Shown piece after piece: positions 51,105 to 59,989 of a stretch of DNA of 64,000 nt. Source of the DNA: Clostridiales bacterium UBA1234 (GTDB lineage Bacteria; Bacillota; Clostridia; TANB77; UBA1234); contig DBWQ01000014.1 of the NCBI GenBank assembly GCA_002308995.1, positions 18,295 through 82,294 on the forward strand, written 5' to 3'. The notes under the pieces were generated by a model. The model did no database searches. It had not been told where the DNA came from and saw only the letters and a list, made by a program, of their open reading frames with translations. Positions within the stretch are counted from its first letter, which is position 1, and each line of letters opens with the position of its first letter. The position numbers and the translations under genes are program-made.

Positions 51105-52436
51105 ATGTCAAAACCGATTGTGGCACTTATTGGAAGGCCTAATGTTGGGAAGTCAACTTTTTTTAATTATTTAATTGGCGAAAGAAAATCCATCGTGCAA
51201 GATACCCCTGGTGTCACAAGAGATAGAATATATGCAGATAGTGAGTGGCGAGGAAGAGTGTTTACTGTCATTGATACCGGTGGAATCGAGCCCAAATCCA
51301 ATAGTGAAATATTAGTTCAAATGCGTAGACAAGCACAAATAGCCATTGAGACAGCTGATGTCATCATCTTTTTAACCGACATTAAACAAGGCGTCACGGC
51401 GGATGATTATGAAGTTGCTACCATGCTACGTAAAACACAAAAACCAATTGTACTAGTTTGTAATAAAGCAGACAGTATCGGAGAGCCACCACCAGAGTTA
51501 TATGAGTTTTATAACCTTGGTCTAGGGGATCCTTATCCTGTTTCATCCATTAATCAACTAGGTATGGGAGAGGTATTAGATGCTGTCTACGAATCGTTTC
51601 CAAACCAAGAAGAAACCGAAGAAGAATCCGAATACATTAAAGTGGCTGTTATCGGCAAGCCTAATGCTGGCAAGTCTTCTCTCATTAACAAAATTTTAGG
51701 AGAAGATCGATTGATTGTATCCAATATTGCTGGCACAACGAGAGACTCAATTGATACCAAATTTGAAAATGAATGTGGACGTTATATTTTTATCGATACC
51801 GCTGGAATTAGGCGTCACAGTAAGATTGAAGAAGAAATCGAAAAATACAGTATTATTAGGGCAAAATCCGCCATTGAGCATAGCGATGTATGTATTTTAA
51901 CTATTGATGCAACCGAAGGCGTTACGGACCAAGATACCAAAATTGCCGGGGAGGCTCATGAAGCTGGAAAAGGTGTTATCATTCTTGTGAACAAATGGGA
52001 TTTAGTCGAAAAAGAAAACGGCACCCTAGAAGCCTACACACAAAAAGTATATCAAGAATTAGCCTACATGACATATGCCCCTATCATTTTTGTATCTGCT
52101 TTAACAGGGCAAAGAATTGATAAGATTTTTCCATTGATTAATTCTGTGAACGAAGAAAATAATCGACGCATCACCACATCGCAATTAAATGATGTTATTG
52201 CAGAAAGCATCACAATGGTACAACCACCATCCGATAAAGGGAGAAGATTAAAGATTTATTATGCCACACAAGTGTCTACCAGACCACCTACCTTTGCCGT
52301 CTTCTGTAATAGCGCAAAACTATTTCATTTTTCATATCAACGATATATTGAAAATCAAATCAGAAAAAATTTTGGAGGTCTAAAAGGAACTCCTGTTAGA
52401 ATACTAGTAAGAGAAAAGAAAAGAGAAGAATCGTAA
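51105..52436 (+). CDS. der: Ribosome biogenesis GTPase Der
   Basis: Tandem-GTPase EngA/Der, 443 residues, needed for 50S subunit maturation. The first G domain has GRPNVGKST near residue 9, DTPGVTRDR near 36 and NKAD near 119. The second has GKPNAGKSS near 184, DTAGIRRHS near 230 and NKWDL near 297. A C-terminal KH-like domain starts about 355. AAGGAG precedes the ATG. First gene of the der-plsY-gpsA operon. Confidence 0.98.
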   Translation: MSKPIVALIGRPNVGKSTFFNYLIGERKSIVQDTPGVTRDRIYADSEWRGRVFTVIDTGGIEPKSNSEILVQMRRQAQIAIETADVIIFLTDIKQGVTADDYEVATMLRKTQKPIVLVCNKADSIGEPPPELYEFYNLGLGDPYPVSSINQLGMGEVLDAVYESFPNQEETEEESEYIKVAVIGKPNAGKSSLINKILGEDRLIVSNIAGTTRDSIDTKFENECGRYIFIDTAGIRRHSKIEEEIEKYSIIRAKSAIEHSDVCILTIDATEGVTDQDTKIAGEAHEAGKGVIILVNKWDLVEKENGTLEAYTQKVYQELAYMTYAPIIFVSALTGQRIDKIFPLINSVNEENNRRITTSQLNDVIAESITMVQPPSDKGRRLKIYYATQVSTRPPTFAVFCNSAKLFHFSYQRYIENQIRKNFGGLKGTPVRILVREKKREES

Positions 52437-52463
52437 ACGCAAAAGAAAAAGGAGGAAAAACAA

Positions 52464-53183
52464 ATGATATGGCAACTAATCGTCATCATGATGCTAGGCT
52501 ACTTAATAGGTAGTATTAATCTATCTATCATTTTAGCAAAATTAATGGGCAAAGGAGATATTCGAAATTATGGCAGTGGTAATGCAGGTACCACCAATAC
52601 CTTAAGAGTTCTTGGCAAAGGGCCTGCCATTCTTGTTTTACTATTTGATGTATGTAAAGCAGTCCTTGCTATTTGGGTAGCAAGAGGAGTTCTTACGATT
52701 GGTGGTGTTCCTGAATTGGATACCATAACGAAATCCTATAGCTTTCATTATGAATTAGGTATTTTGCTTTCTGCTTTTGGAGCTATTTTAGGGCATAACT
52801 TTCCTATCTATTACGGCTTTAAAGGCGGTAAAGGTATTGCCACATCACTTGGCGCTATTTTAATGATAGAATGGCCAATTGGTTTAACTTGTCTTATTTT
52901 TGCTTTAGTATTAATCATTGCTTCTAGAATGGTATCTCTTGGTTCCGTTTGTGCTGCTTTCTTATATCCGGTACTAGTCATCACGATTGGCCACATATTT
53001 GGAACAGAAACCAGTAATCGAATTGCGTATATTATTTTTGCTATCTTAATTGCAAGTTTAGCTATCTTTAGACATCGTGCTAACATCAAACGATTGCTAT
53101 CAGGAACAGAAAACAAATTATGGAAAACGAAAAAAGAAAAAGAGCTAGAGAAGAAAAACGAGGATCAAACGCAAGAAAAATAA
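52464..53183 (+). CDS. plsY: Glycerol-3-phosphate acyltransferase PlsY
   Basis: Membrane acyltransferase that moves an acyl group from acyl phosphate to glycerol 3-phosphate, the first step of phospholipid synthesis. 239 residues. Signature motifs: GSINLSIILAKLMGKGDIRNYGSGNAGTTNTLRVLG in two parts near 16-50, and GHNFPIYYGFKGGKGIATSLG near 110. The C-terminal tail is long and charged. AAGGAGG precedes the ATG. Confidence 0.97.
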   Translation: MIWQLIVIMMLGYLIGSINLSIILAKLMGKGDIRNYGSGNAGTTNTLRVLGKGPAILVLLFDVCKAVLAIWVARGVLTIGGVPELDTITKSYSFHYELGILLSAFGAILGHNFPIYYGFKGGKGIATSLGAILMIEWPIGLTCLIFALVLIIASRMVSLGSVCAAFLYPVLVITIGHIFGTETSNRIAYIIFAILIASLAIFRHRANIKRLLSGTENKLWKTKKEKELEKKNEDQTQEK

Positions 53184-53203
53184 TAATATAAGGGGTTTCG
53201 AAT

Positions 53204-53545
53204 ATGATAGTATTGAGTTCCATTGTGATAGTTAGTTTCGTAATTGGAAGAATCAATTTAATAGAAAATATCGTTTTTAAAAGCTATGGTGATGGAAGAC
53301 ACTATGATCCTTTAAATATGTCTATCTTTATCTTACTTGGTTTTATCAAATTAATCATCGCCTTACTTGTTGCATCAAGAATTCTACCAAGTCAAGAGGT
53401 TATGAATGCTAGCCTTAGCTTAGAAAAAGACCCAGCTTTATGGCAAATGTCACAAGTCATCTATCAGTCAACCTTTAGAACAACCTTAGTATCACTTTGT
53501 GTCGTGATAGCAGATTTTATTGGCATTTGGAAAGTTAAGCATTAA
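53204..53545 (+). CDS. Hypothetical small membrane protein
   Basis: I do not recognise this 113-residue protein. Three hydrophobic segments lie near 3-18, 42-62 and 88-106. A polar loop lies between the second and third. It is inserted between plsY and gpsA, 20 bp after plsY and 17 bp before gpsA, so it is cotranscribed and may take part in lipid synthesis. It has native base composition. Confidence 0.65.
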   Translation: MIVLSSIVIVSFVIGRINLIENIVFKSYGDGRHYDPLNMSIFILLGFIKLIIALLVASRILPSQEVMNASLSLEKDPALWQMSQVIYQSTFRTTLVSLCVVIADFIGIWKVKH

Positions 53546-53562
53546 TCATAGAGGAGGTTTTT

Positions 53563-54549
53563 ATGAATCATATAGCTATTATCGGTAGTGGAAGTTGGGG
53601 TGTTGCGCTTTCTCTTGTTCTTCATAAAAATGGCCATCTAGTTAAAATATGGTCTTATTCGCAGGAAGAAGCAGATTTAATTAATCAAGGGAAGTGCAAA
53701 TTCCTACCAGATATTGAAATCCCAGGTGAGGTACGATGTTACACCTCACTAGAAGAAACGATCAAAGATACAGAGATTATTTTAATCGTGACACCATCAA
53801 GTGCCATTCGTACCACTATCAATAACATGAAACCTTTTGTAACATCAAATCAAATTTTTGTGCTATGTTCTAAAGGAATGGAGCCTGGAACACAAAAAGT
53901 CTATACAGAAGTTATCAAAGAAATCTTACCAAATAATATCGTGGCAGCCCTATCTGGTCCAAGTCACGCAGAAGAAGTTTCCATCGGGATTCCAACAGCC
54001 ATTGTTATTGCCTCAGAAACGCATGAGAATGCCCTTAAATTACAAGAAGTATTTATGAATGATAAATTACGTGTCTATACCAACGACGATCTTTTAGGCG
54101 TCGAAATGGGTGGTTCTTTAAAAAATATCATTGCTCTTGCTTGTGGTATTGCTATTGGGATGGGCTATGGTGATAATACCATTGCTGCCATCATTACTCG
54201 TGGTATTGCTGAAATTGCCCGTTTAGGCGTTGAAGCCGGTGCAAAACATGATACTTTTTATGGGTTAACAGGCGTAGGTGACTTATATGTTACTTGTGGC
54301 AGTAAACATAGCCGTAACAGAAAAGCAGGCATTTTAATTGGGCAAGGAAAAACGCTCGAAGAAGCCAAAGCAGAAGTTGGCATGGTGGTGGAAGGCGCTG
54401 TTGCTGTTGATGGAGCGTACGAGCTTGCAAGAAAATACAACGTTAGAACGCCTATTATCGATGAGATGTATGAAATCATCCATAATGGTAAAAATCCGCT
54501 AGATGTCACGAAGGATTTAATGATGAGAGAGGGAAAAAGCGAATTTTAA
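53563..54549 (+). CDS. gpsA: Glycerol-3-phosphate dehydrogenase [NAD(P)+]
   Basis: Makes glycerol 3-phosphate from dihydroxyacetone phosphate for phospholipid synthesis. 328 residues. The nucleotide site is IAIIGSGSWGVALSLVLHKNGH. LSGPSHAEEVSIGIPTAIVIA near 132 and the catalytic lysine in GGSLKNIIALACGIAIGMGYGDN near 185 are present. GAGGAGG sets the start. Last gene of the operon. Confidence 0.97.
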   Translation: MNHIAIIGSGSWGVALSLVLHKNGHLVKIWSYSQEEADLINQGKCKFLPDIEIPGEVRCYTSLEETIKDTEIILIVTPSSAIRTTINNMKPFVTSNQIFVLCSKGMEPGTQKVYTEVIKEILPNNIVAALSGPSHAEEVSIGIPTAIVIASETHENALKLQEVFMNDKLRVYTNDDLLGVEMGGSLKNIIALACGIAIGMGYGDNTIAAIITRGIAEIARLGVEAGAKHDTFYGLTGVGDLYVTCGSKHSRNRKAGILIGQGKTLEEAKAEVGMVVEGAVAVDGAYELARKYNVRTPIIDEMYEIIHNGKNPLDVTKDLMMREGKSEF

Positions 54550-54556
54550 TACAAAT

Positions 54557-54583
54557 GGAGCGACGTCCTTGTCGCTCCTTATT
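54557..54583 (+). terminator. Terminator after gpsA
   Basis: GGAGCGAC pairs with GTCGCTCC, then T-rich sequence. Confidence 0.82.
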
Positions 54584-54622
54584 GTTTATATAACGTAGTG
54601 GTTGCCATGATGTAACTACCTG

Positions 54623-54898
54623 CTATGACAAACATAGAAGTTTTATCATATCGTCGATATTATGCTGATTCACTTGAATCTGATGATGATTAATTGATAG
54701 ATAAGCTTCAATTTGATATTTTTCATCATTATCTAAAAGAGTGGAAAGTATTAGGCTACAATCAAGCGCTGTAAGTGTCGGGCTTGACCAACGAAAAGTT
54801 CCCTCTTCAGTATGTATTTTTTGATTTGAAAACTGACTTAAAAAACGATTTAATTCACATGGTTTGGCACTTAAAAGTGTCACAACAAAATGATTCAT
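54623..54898 (-). CDS. Hypothetical 91-residue protein
   Basis: I do not recognise this protein. It starts MNHFVVTLLSAKPCELNRFLSQF and ends with a helix rich in His, Asn and Gln. AAGAGGTG lies 7 nt before ATG 54898, which is preferred over the in-frame ATG 54922. TATAAT (54921-54926 on the minus strand) with TTGTTA 18 bp upstream is a plausible promoter. It lies convergent with gpsA and divergent from cysS. Confidence 0.6.
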   Translation of the reverse strand: MNHFVVTLLSAKPCELNRFLSQFSNQKIHTEEGTFRWSSPTLTALDCSLILSTLLDNDEKYQIEAYLSINHHQIQVNQHNIDDMIKLLCLS

Positions 54899-55016
54899 CT
54901 CACACACACCTCTTAAGTACATTATACTGCCACGAAATACGAAATAACAAATGTAATTCTTGGCAAATACGTATTTGCATAAGAGTGTGTTATCATTTAA
55001 AAAAGGAGGCTTATGA

Positions 55017-56441
55017 ATGATTCTATATAATTCCTTATCCAGAAAGAAAGAAGAATTTATTCCAAATGATAAAAAAGAAGTAAAAATCTATACATGTGGA
55101 CCAACGGTGTATCATTATGCTCATATTGGTAACTTAAGGACCTATATCTTTGAAGACGTTTTAGTAAAAGCATTAGAGTACTTAGGTTACCCTGTGAAAA
55201 GAGCGATGAATATTACGGATGTTGGTCACTTAGCAGGAGATACCGATACAGGGGAAGACAAAATGCTAAAAGGTGCAGAAAGAGAGCACAAAACCGTCAT
55301 GGAGATTGCTAAGTTTTATACCGAAGCATTCCAAAAAGATTTTGAAGCCCTTCATTTAAGATGGCCAGAAATTGTGGTACCTGCCACATCTTGTATTGAT
55401 ACTTACATAGAGATGATACGTACTCTATTAGAAAAAGGCTTTGCGTATCAATCACATGGCAATGTGTACTTTGATATCTCCAAATTAAAAGAGTATAACG
55501 TATTTAATAACCAATCTAAAGAAGAGATGGTAGTAGGTGCCAGAGAAGGGGTAGAAGACGATATGGGAAAACGAAATGCCCAAGACTTTGCCCTTTGGTT
55601 TACCAAGTCTAAATTTGAAAATCAAGCTTTAGTGTGGGATAGCCCATGGGGAGTAGGTTACCCTGGCTGGCATATTGAGTGCTCTGGAATCAACTTAAAA
55701 TACCTTGGAGAATACTTAGATATTCATTGCGGAGGAGTAGATAATAAGTTTCCACATCATACCAACGAAATTGCACAATCCGAAAGCTATATAGGTCACA
55801 AATGGTGCAACTATTGGTTCCACGTAGCATATCTTAATTTAGCCGATGGCAAAATGAGTAAAAGTAAGGGTGAGTTTTTAACCGTCACCACGTTAAAAGA
55901 AAAGGGGTATGAGCCAGAGATTTATAAACTATTTTGTTTGCAATCAAATTACCGCAAAGAACTATTATTTAGCTATGAAGGTATGGATATGGCAAAACAA
56001 GCCTATCAAAAGATAGCATCCAAAGTAAGAAGCCTAAACGTAGAAAGCATCACTGTACATACGCCATCAGATACCATTCAAGAATTTCAGCAAAATTTTG
56101 CTGACGCACTGGCAAACGATTTAAACACACCAATGGCGGTTACTGTTTTATTTGATGTATTAAAAAGTAACTTAACAGACGACGAAAAGGCGTACTTAAT
56201 TGCTGATTTTGATACCGTATTAGGTTTAGATTTAAAAGATAAAATAGGAAAACCAGAAGAAGCTACCGAGGATAATATCGATGCTGAACTTAAAACTTAT
56301 ATTTTACAAAAAATAGAGGAGAGAGCAGAGGCAAAGAAAAACAAAGACTACGCTAAAGCAGATGAAATTCGAAATGAATTATTAGAAAAAGGAATTCAAC
56401 TCGTAGATACCAAAGAAGGCGTTACCTATCAAAAGGTATAA
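55017..56441 (+). CDS. cysS: Cysteinyl-tRNA synthetase
   Basis: Class I synthetase, 474 residues. The zinc-binding CGPTVYHYAHIGNLRTYIFED start carries the HIGH-like motif near residue 36. Further zinc ligands lie in WHIECSG and CGGVDNKFPHHTNEIAQSES near 215-250. The KMSKS motif (DGKMSKSKGEF) is near 280. The C-terminal helical anticodon domain is complete. The start at 55017 follows AAAGGAGG; ATG 55013 reads into an immediate stop. Confidence 0.97.
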   Translation: MILYNSLSRKKEEFIPNDKKEVKIYTCGPTVYHYAHIGNLRTYIFEDVLVKALEYLGYPVKRAMNITDVGHLAGDTDTGEDKMLKGAEREHKTVMEIAKFYTEAFQKDFEALHLRWPEIVVPATSCIDTYIEMIRTLLEKGFAYQSHGNVYFDISKLKEYNVFNNQSKEEMVVGAREGVEDDMGKRNAQDFALWFTKSKFENQALVWDSPWGVGYPGWHIECSGINLKYLGEYLDIHCGGVDNKFPHHTNEIAQSESYIGHKWCNYWFHVAYLNLADGKMSKSKGEFLTVTTLKEKGYEPEIYKLFCLQSNYRKELLFSYEGMDMAKQAYQKIASKVRSLNVESITVHTPSDTIQEFQQNFADALANDLNTPMAVTVLFDVLKSNLTDDEKAYLIADFDTVLGLDLKDKIGKPEEATEDNIDAELKTYILQKIEERAEAKKNKDYAKADEIRNELLEKGIQLVDTKEGVTYQKV

Positions 56442-56509
56442 AAAAGCCGCCGTCAAACCGTCAGAAGACTTAATGAATCGTGTATCCACACATTATTTTG
56501 ATGATATGC

Positions 56510-56540
56510 AAACAGCCAGCAAAATGCTGGCTGTTTTGTT
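56510..56540. terminator. Bidirectional terminator after cysS
   Basis: AAACAGCCAGCA pairs with TGCTGGCTGTTT across a short loop. It serves cysS and the convergent orphan gene, whose stop it overlaps. Confidence 0.9.
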
Positions 56541-56982
56541 ATTCCTCGTCATCATCCGTATTGTTTTCTTCTTCCGTAATCGCATAGAGCTCCACGAGCG
56601 TTAACAGGTTATTAAGCATCTTAGGCTCTTCTTTGACATGTTCTTCAATCAAGCGAACAAGCTGCACTTTATCAAGATTTTGACCATTTTCTTCAAGGCT
56701 TTCTGCAAAGCTTTTCAGCTTTTCGCACTTTTCAATATATTCCTGAAGTTTATGAAAAACCTCTTCGGAATGCGTGTTCTGATAGTACATATACAGCGTT
56801 ATTACCGCCGTTTGCATCATATTGACTATCTCTTCAATATGAGAAACTGCGCTATGGACCAAATCCCGTTTCTCCATTAGCAGAAATCTCTTCTTGATAG
56901 TATCAAGGTATTCATCGCCTTCCTGAATAATCCTGGGGATGGTACGCCGCATTCTATCGGTCACATCAAAAATATCTTCCAT
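56539..56982 (-). CDS. Orphan 147-residue helical protein
   Basis: I do not recognise this protein. It is acidic and predicted all-helical, with leucine and charged heptads (LIEEHVKEEPKMLNNLLTLVELY) and a very acidic end (DDDEE). No signal or membrane segment. GAAAGGAG lies before the ATG. It follows the small lipoprotein gene by 56 bp on the same strand and may be cotranscribed if the weak hairpin between them is read through. Confidence 0.65.
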   Translation of the reverse strand: MEDIFDVTDRMRRTIPRIIQEGDEYLDTIKKRFLLMEKRDLVHSAVSHIEEIVNMMQTAVITLYMYYQNTHSEEVFHKLQEYIEKCEKLKSFAESLEENGQNLDKVQLVRLIEEHVKEEPKMLNNLLTLVELYAITEEENNTDDDEE

Positions 56983-57005
56983 GGCGGCTCCTTTCGTAAG
57001 TAGCT

Positions 57006-57037
57006 AAAAGGGGAATTCCTCCCAAAAGGGAGGAAAA
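57006..57037 (-). terminator. Hairpin between the small lipoprotein gene and the 147-residue orphan
   Basis: TTCCTCCC and GGGAGGAA form an 8-bp stem with a 4-nt loop. On the minus strand it is followed by TTCCCCTTTT. It could terminate or attenuate. Confidence 0.6.
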
Positions 57038-57038
57038 C

Positions 57039-57374
57039 TCATTCAACTCTGTCAGTGTGAGTTACACTTATCATTTTACCATCCATCATATTGATAAAGA
57101 ATACAAGCTCATTCAAGTAAACAATATAGATGCCTGTTTCTAAATCTCCTTTGCTAGCAAGATCAATAGCGTAAGCTTCAAGGTTTTCCACATAATGAGC
57201 ATCATGGGGAATGATACTTTGCGGTACCCCTGCCTCAATCTCCTGAACATAAATGTCTGGGAGGACCAGTGTGGTTCCCTCTTTCTCATCCGGTTCTTTT
57301 TTCTTGTCAGGATTACAAGCGGTAAAGGAAACCAGCAGAAGGATTGCCAGTAACAGCGAAATGAGTTTTTTCAT
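57039..57374 (-). CDS. Small predicted lipoprotein
   Basis: A 111-residue exported protein. The signal peptide is followed by the lipobox SFTAC near residue 20, then a Lys/Glu/Asp-rich linker and a mixed alpha/beta domain of about 75 residues. No known family is recognised. It would be anchored to the outer face of the membrane. It has its own near-consensus promoter. Confidence 0.75.
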   Translation of the reverse strand: MKKLISLLLAILLLVSFTACNPDKKKEPDEKEGTTLVLPDIYVQEIEAGVPQSIIPHDAHYVENLEAYAIDLASKGDLETGIYIVYLNELVFFINMMDGKMISVTHTDRVE

Positions 57375-57408
57375 AGTTTAACTCCTTTAAAAGTGATAAG
57401 GTAAAGAG

Positions 57409-57437
57409 ATTATATACTACTTTTCATAAATTGTAAA
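57409..57437 (-). promoter_or_regulatory. Near-consensus sigma-A promoter of the small lipoprotein gene
   Basis: Minus strand: TTTACA (57432-57437), 17-bp spacer, TATAAT (57409-57414). Confidence 0.75.
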
Positions 57438-57490
57438 CAATTAATTATAAGATTCATGCCATAAAGACTCCTCTTTTTGCGCAAAACGGG

Positions 57491-57523
57491 GAAAGCCCCG
57501 TGCTAAAATAGCACGGGGCTTTC
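57491..57523 (-). terminator. Terminator of the GC-rich lipoprotein gene
   Basis: GAAAGCCCCGTGCTA pairs with its full complement across a 3-nt loop. Stem of 15 bp. Confidence 0.85.
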
Positions 57524-57531
57524 CAGACCCT

Positions 57532-58236
57532 TTAGCCAAGATACTCCTGGAGAGCTTCTTCCAGAACGTAGTCGGCGACGATGCCGACACCGTTCGAGAG
57601 CTTCCAGTTGTGCTTACCTTCACCCTCATACCGGGGCATCTGGGCAAGGCCGTCCTCGCCTACGACGTAGACCGTTTTCAGGTCGAAGCCGTAGGGCTTG
57701 CCTTCAATCTCGAACACCTTGCGGGTGTTGAGGTCGTTGGCGAATACCTCAACGAGGTGATGGTCCGGACTCTCGTAGTCCGATACAACCGCCTCATTGC
57801 CGAGAATGATCCGTACCCCGTCCTCATAGACAAGGGCTTCGCCCTCAACGAATTCCAAAGGATACTTGCAGTGAGAAATCTCCCACTGGAATTCGTAGTA
57901 GGTATCACCTTCGTATTTCCCCGTGGGAGTCGCCGGGCAGAGAACGGTAACACCGTCCTCACTTTCATACTCCGTGAGGATGAGCCTGGGCTTTTGCGCC
58001 TCGTACTGGACGAGGGCCCAGTGATTGGAGAAGATGGTTGCCTCGGCGGGAATGAACCCGCCAAAGACGTATTCTTCCTCCACAAGCGACCCGTCCTTCT
58101 GGACAGTTACGTTGAAGGTTTCCCCAACCTGGGGCGCAATCTCCAGATGTGCTTCGGTGGTTGCCGCCTTCCCGCAGGAGATGAAAGAGATAAGGGTAAG
58201 GGCGAGGGTAAGGGTCGCGATGAGAAGCTTTTTCAT
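57532..58236 (-). CDS. GC-rich predicted lipoprotein, 234 residues
   Basis: Exported protein with signal peptide and lipobox SFISC near residue 21. The mature part looks beta-rich (many Val, Tyr, Glu) with no family I recognise. GC content and codon choice (GAG, GTC, CTC, CCC, and CGG arginine in MPRYEG) contrast sharply with the AT-rich native genes, which also makes long false open frames on the other strand. AAAGGAGAAG precedes the ATG. Probably acquired. It has its own promoter, a leader of about 100 nt and a terminator. Confidence 0.75.
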   Translation of the reverse strand: MKKLLIATLTLALTLISFISCGKAATTEAHLEIAPQVGETFNVTVQKDGSLVEEEYVFGGFIPAEATIFSNHWALVQYEAQKPRLILTEYESEDGVTVLCPATPTGKYEGDTYYEFQWEISHCKYPLEFVEGEALVYEDGVRIILGNEAVVSDYESPDHHLVEVFANDLNTRKVFEIEGKPYGFDLKTVYVVGEDGLAQMPRYEGEGKHNWKLSNGVGIVADYVLEEALQEYLG

Positions 58237-58284
58237 TTGGCTTCTCCTTTCATAAAGACAGGCACATGAGGCCTGCGAATTTAT

Positions 58285-58330
58285 CGCTTAATTACACGAT
58301 AAGGGTATTTGCGAAGTGTAATTCACGACA
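58285..58330 (-). promoter_or_regulatory. Hairpin in the leader of the GC-rich lipoprotein gene
   Basis: AATTACAC and GTGTAATT are inverted copies about 18 nt apart in the 5' leader of the minus-strand transcript. Function unknown; it may stabilise the mRNA. Confidence 0.45.
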
Positions 58331-58336
58331 ATTATC

Positions 58337-58365
58337 ATTATACCATAATAGGGAAATATTGTCAA
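58337..58365 (-). promoter_or_regulatory. Perfect-consensus sigma-A promoter of the GC-rich lipoprotein gene
   Basis: Minus strand: TTGACA (58360-58365), 17-bp spacer, TATAAT (58337-58342). Confidence 0.85.
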
Positions 58366-58398
58366 TGCTTATGTTAACCATAAGAGTAAATCTTCCTC

Positions 58399-58427
58399 TT
58401 GCTATCCCTCTTCTAAAAGTGTATAAT
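58399..58427 (+). promoter_or_regulatory. Sigma-A promoter of proS
   Basis: TTGCTA (58399-58404), 17-bp spacer, TATAAT (58422-58427). Confidence 0.7.
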
Positions 58428-58480
58428 GATAGCGAAGTTTTGGGAAAAACCCCATATTATATCAAAAAGGAGATAATTTC

Positions 58481-59911
58481 ATGAAAAATAAGGCAATTAC
58501 CAGTCGTGATGAAGATTTTGCAAAGTGGTATGATGATGTGATTAAAGCAGCACACCTTGCCACGTATTCTAGCGTGAAAGGATGCGTCATTATAGAGCCT
58601 AACGGCTATGCTATCTGGGAGAACATGCAAAAAGTATTAGATGGCATGTTTAAAGAAACCGGGCACCAAAATGTGAATATGCCGGTATTTATTCCAGAAA
58701 GCCTTCTTAAGAAAGAGGCAGAGCATGTAGAGGGATTTGCCCCAGAAGTTGCTTGGGTAACCATGGGAGGATCTAAAGAGCTAGAGGAAAGACTTTGCTT
58801 TAGGCCTACTTCAGAGACTTTATTTAGCGAATATTATGCCAATACCGTCAAATCTTATCGTGATTTGCCAAAATTATATAATCAATGGGTAAATGTCGTA
58901 AGATGGGAGAAAGAAACAAGACCATTCTTACGTTCTAGAGAGTTTTTATGGCAAGAAGGGCACACCCTACATGAAACACCAGAAGAGGCAAAAGAAGAAA
59001 CACTTCGTATGCTAATGATTTATAAAAAATTCTTTACGGATTATTTAGCCATTCCAGCAATTGTTGGCCAAAAAACCGAAAAAGAAAAGTTTGCAGGCGC
59101 TGAGTTTACCTATACGGTAGAAGCTTTAATGTATAATGGCGTATCGCTTCAAAGTGGTACCACACACTATTTTGGACAAAAGTTCAGTAAGCCATTTAAT
59201 ATTCAATTTAGTAACCGTGAAAATGTGCTAGAAAACCCATATCAAACTTCTTGGGGAGTTACTACACGTATGATAGGTGCTCTTATCATGGTGCATAGTG
59301 ATGATAACGGCTTAGTACTTCCACCAAAAATTGCACCAAGACAAGTGGTCATTGTGCCAATTAAAAATGAAGAAGCCGTACTTAATAAAGCAAATGAAAT
59401 TTTGGCTAGCTTAAAACAAGCTGGTATTACAGCATTTATCGATACTTCTGATAAAAGCGCTGGCTTTAAATTTGCCGAACACGAAACCAATGGTATTCCA
59501 GTAAGAATTGAAATTGGACCAAAAGATTTAGAAGCAGGAAAAGTAGTCATGGCACGTCGTGATACGAGCGAAAAGATGGATGTTACCTTAGATACCAATA
59601 TGCCAAGCTATGTCAAAGACTTAATGGAGAAAATTCAAAATAACCTATTAGAAACAGCCACCAAGAGAAGAGATGAGTTAACCTTTACCGCTAAAAACAT
59701 GGATGATGTGAAGCATATCATGGAAACACAACCAGGCTTTGTCAAAGCAATGTGGTGTGGTGATACGGAGTGCGAACTTAAAATGAAAGAAATTCGTGGC
59801 ACCAAATCAAGATGTATTCCATTTGATGAAGAACAAGAACACATTAGTGATACCTGCGTTTGCTGTGGAAAACCAGCAAAACATATGGTTATTTGGGGCA
59901 TCCAATACTAA
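58481..59911 (+). CDS. proS: Prolyl-tRNA synthetase, short (archaeal/eukaryote-like) type
   Basis: Class II synthetase of 476 residues, the ProS type 3 form that lacks the editing insertion of E. coli ProRS. Motif 2 (NVVRWEKETRPFLRSREFLWQEGHT near 140) and motif 3 (GVTTRMIGALIMVHSDDNGLVLP near 255) are present. The anticodon domain and a C-terminal zinc-type extension (CGDTECELKM, CVCCGKPA) follow. AAAGGAGA precedes the ATG. No T-box is present upstream. Confidence 0.96.
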   Translation: MKNKAITSRDEDFAKWYDDVIKAAHLATYSSVKGCVIIEPNGYAIWENMQKVLDGMFKETGHQNVNMPVFIPESLLKKEAEHVEGFAPEVAWVTMGGSKELEERLCFRPTSETLFSEYYANTVKSYRDLPKLYNQWVNVVRWEKETRPFLRSREFLWQEGHTLHETPEEAKEETLRMLMIYKKFFTDYLAIPAIVGQKTEKEKFAGAEFTYTVEALMYNGVSLQSGTTHYFGQKFSKPFNIQFSNRENVLENPYQTSWGVTTRMIGALIMVHSDDNGLVLPPKIAPRQVVIVPIKNEEAVLNKANEILASLKQAGITAFIDTSDKSAGFKFAEHETNGIPVRIEIGPKDLEAGKVVMARRDTSEKMDVTLDTNMPSYVKDLMEKIQNNLLETATKRRDELTFTAKNMDDVKHIMETQPGFVKAMWCGDTECELKMKEIRGTKSRCIPFDEEQEHISDTCVCCGKPAKHMVIWGIQY

Positions 59912-59954
59912 ATTTTAAAACTAATTTTATTTATCATAAAAAAACGTGAGATGA

Positions 59955-59983
59955 TTGACAAATCACTTAAGATGACATAAAAT
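59955..59983 (+). promoter_or_regulatory. Promoter of the aspS T-box transcript
   Basis: TTGACA (59955-59960), 17-bp spacer, TAAAAT (59978-59983). Confidence 0.75.
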
Positions 59984-59989
59984 AAGCCA

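Noticed and set aside
57610..58269. Long plus-strand open frames over the GC-rich lipoprotein gene
   Set aside because: They are by-products of the GC-rich minus-strand gene, which has signal peptide, ribosome site, promoter and terminator.
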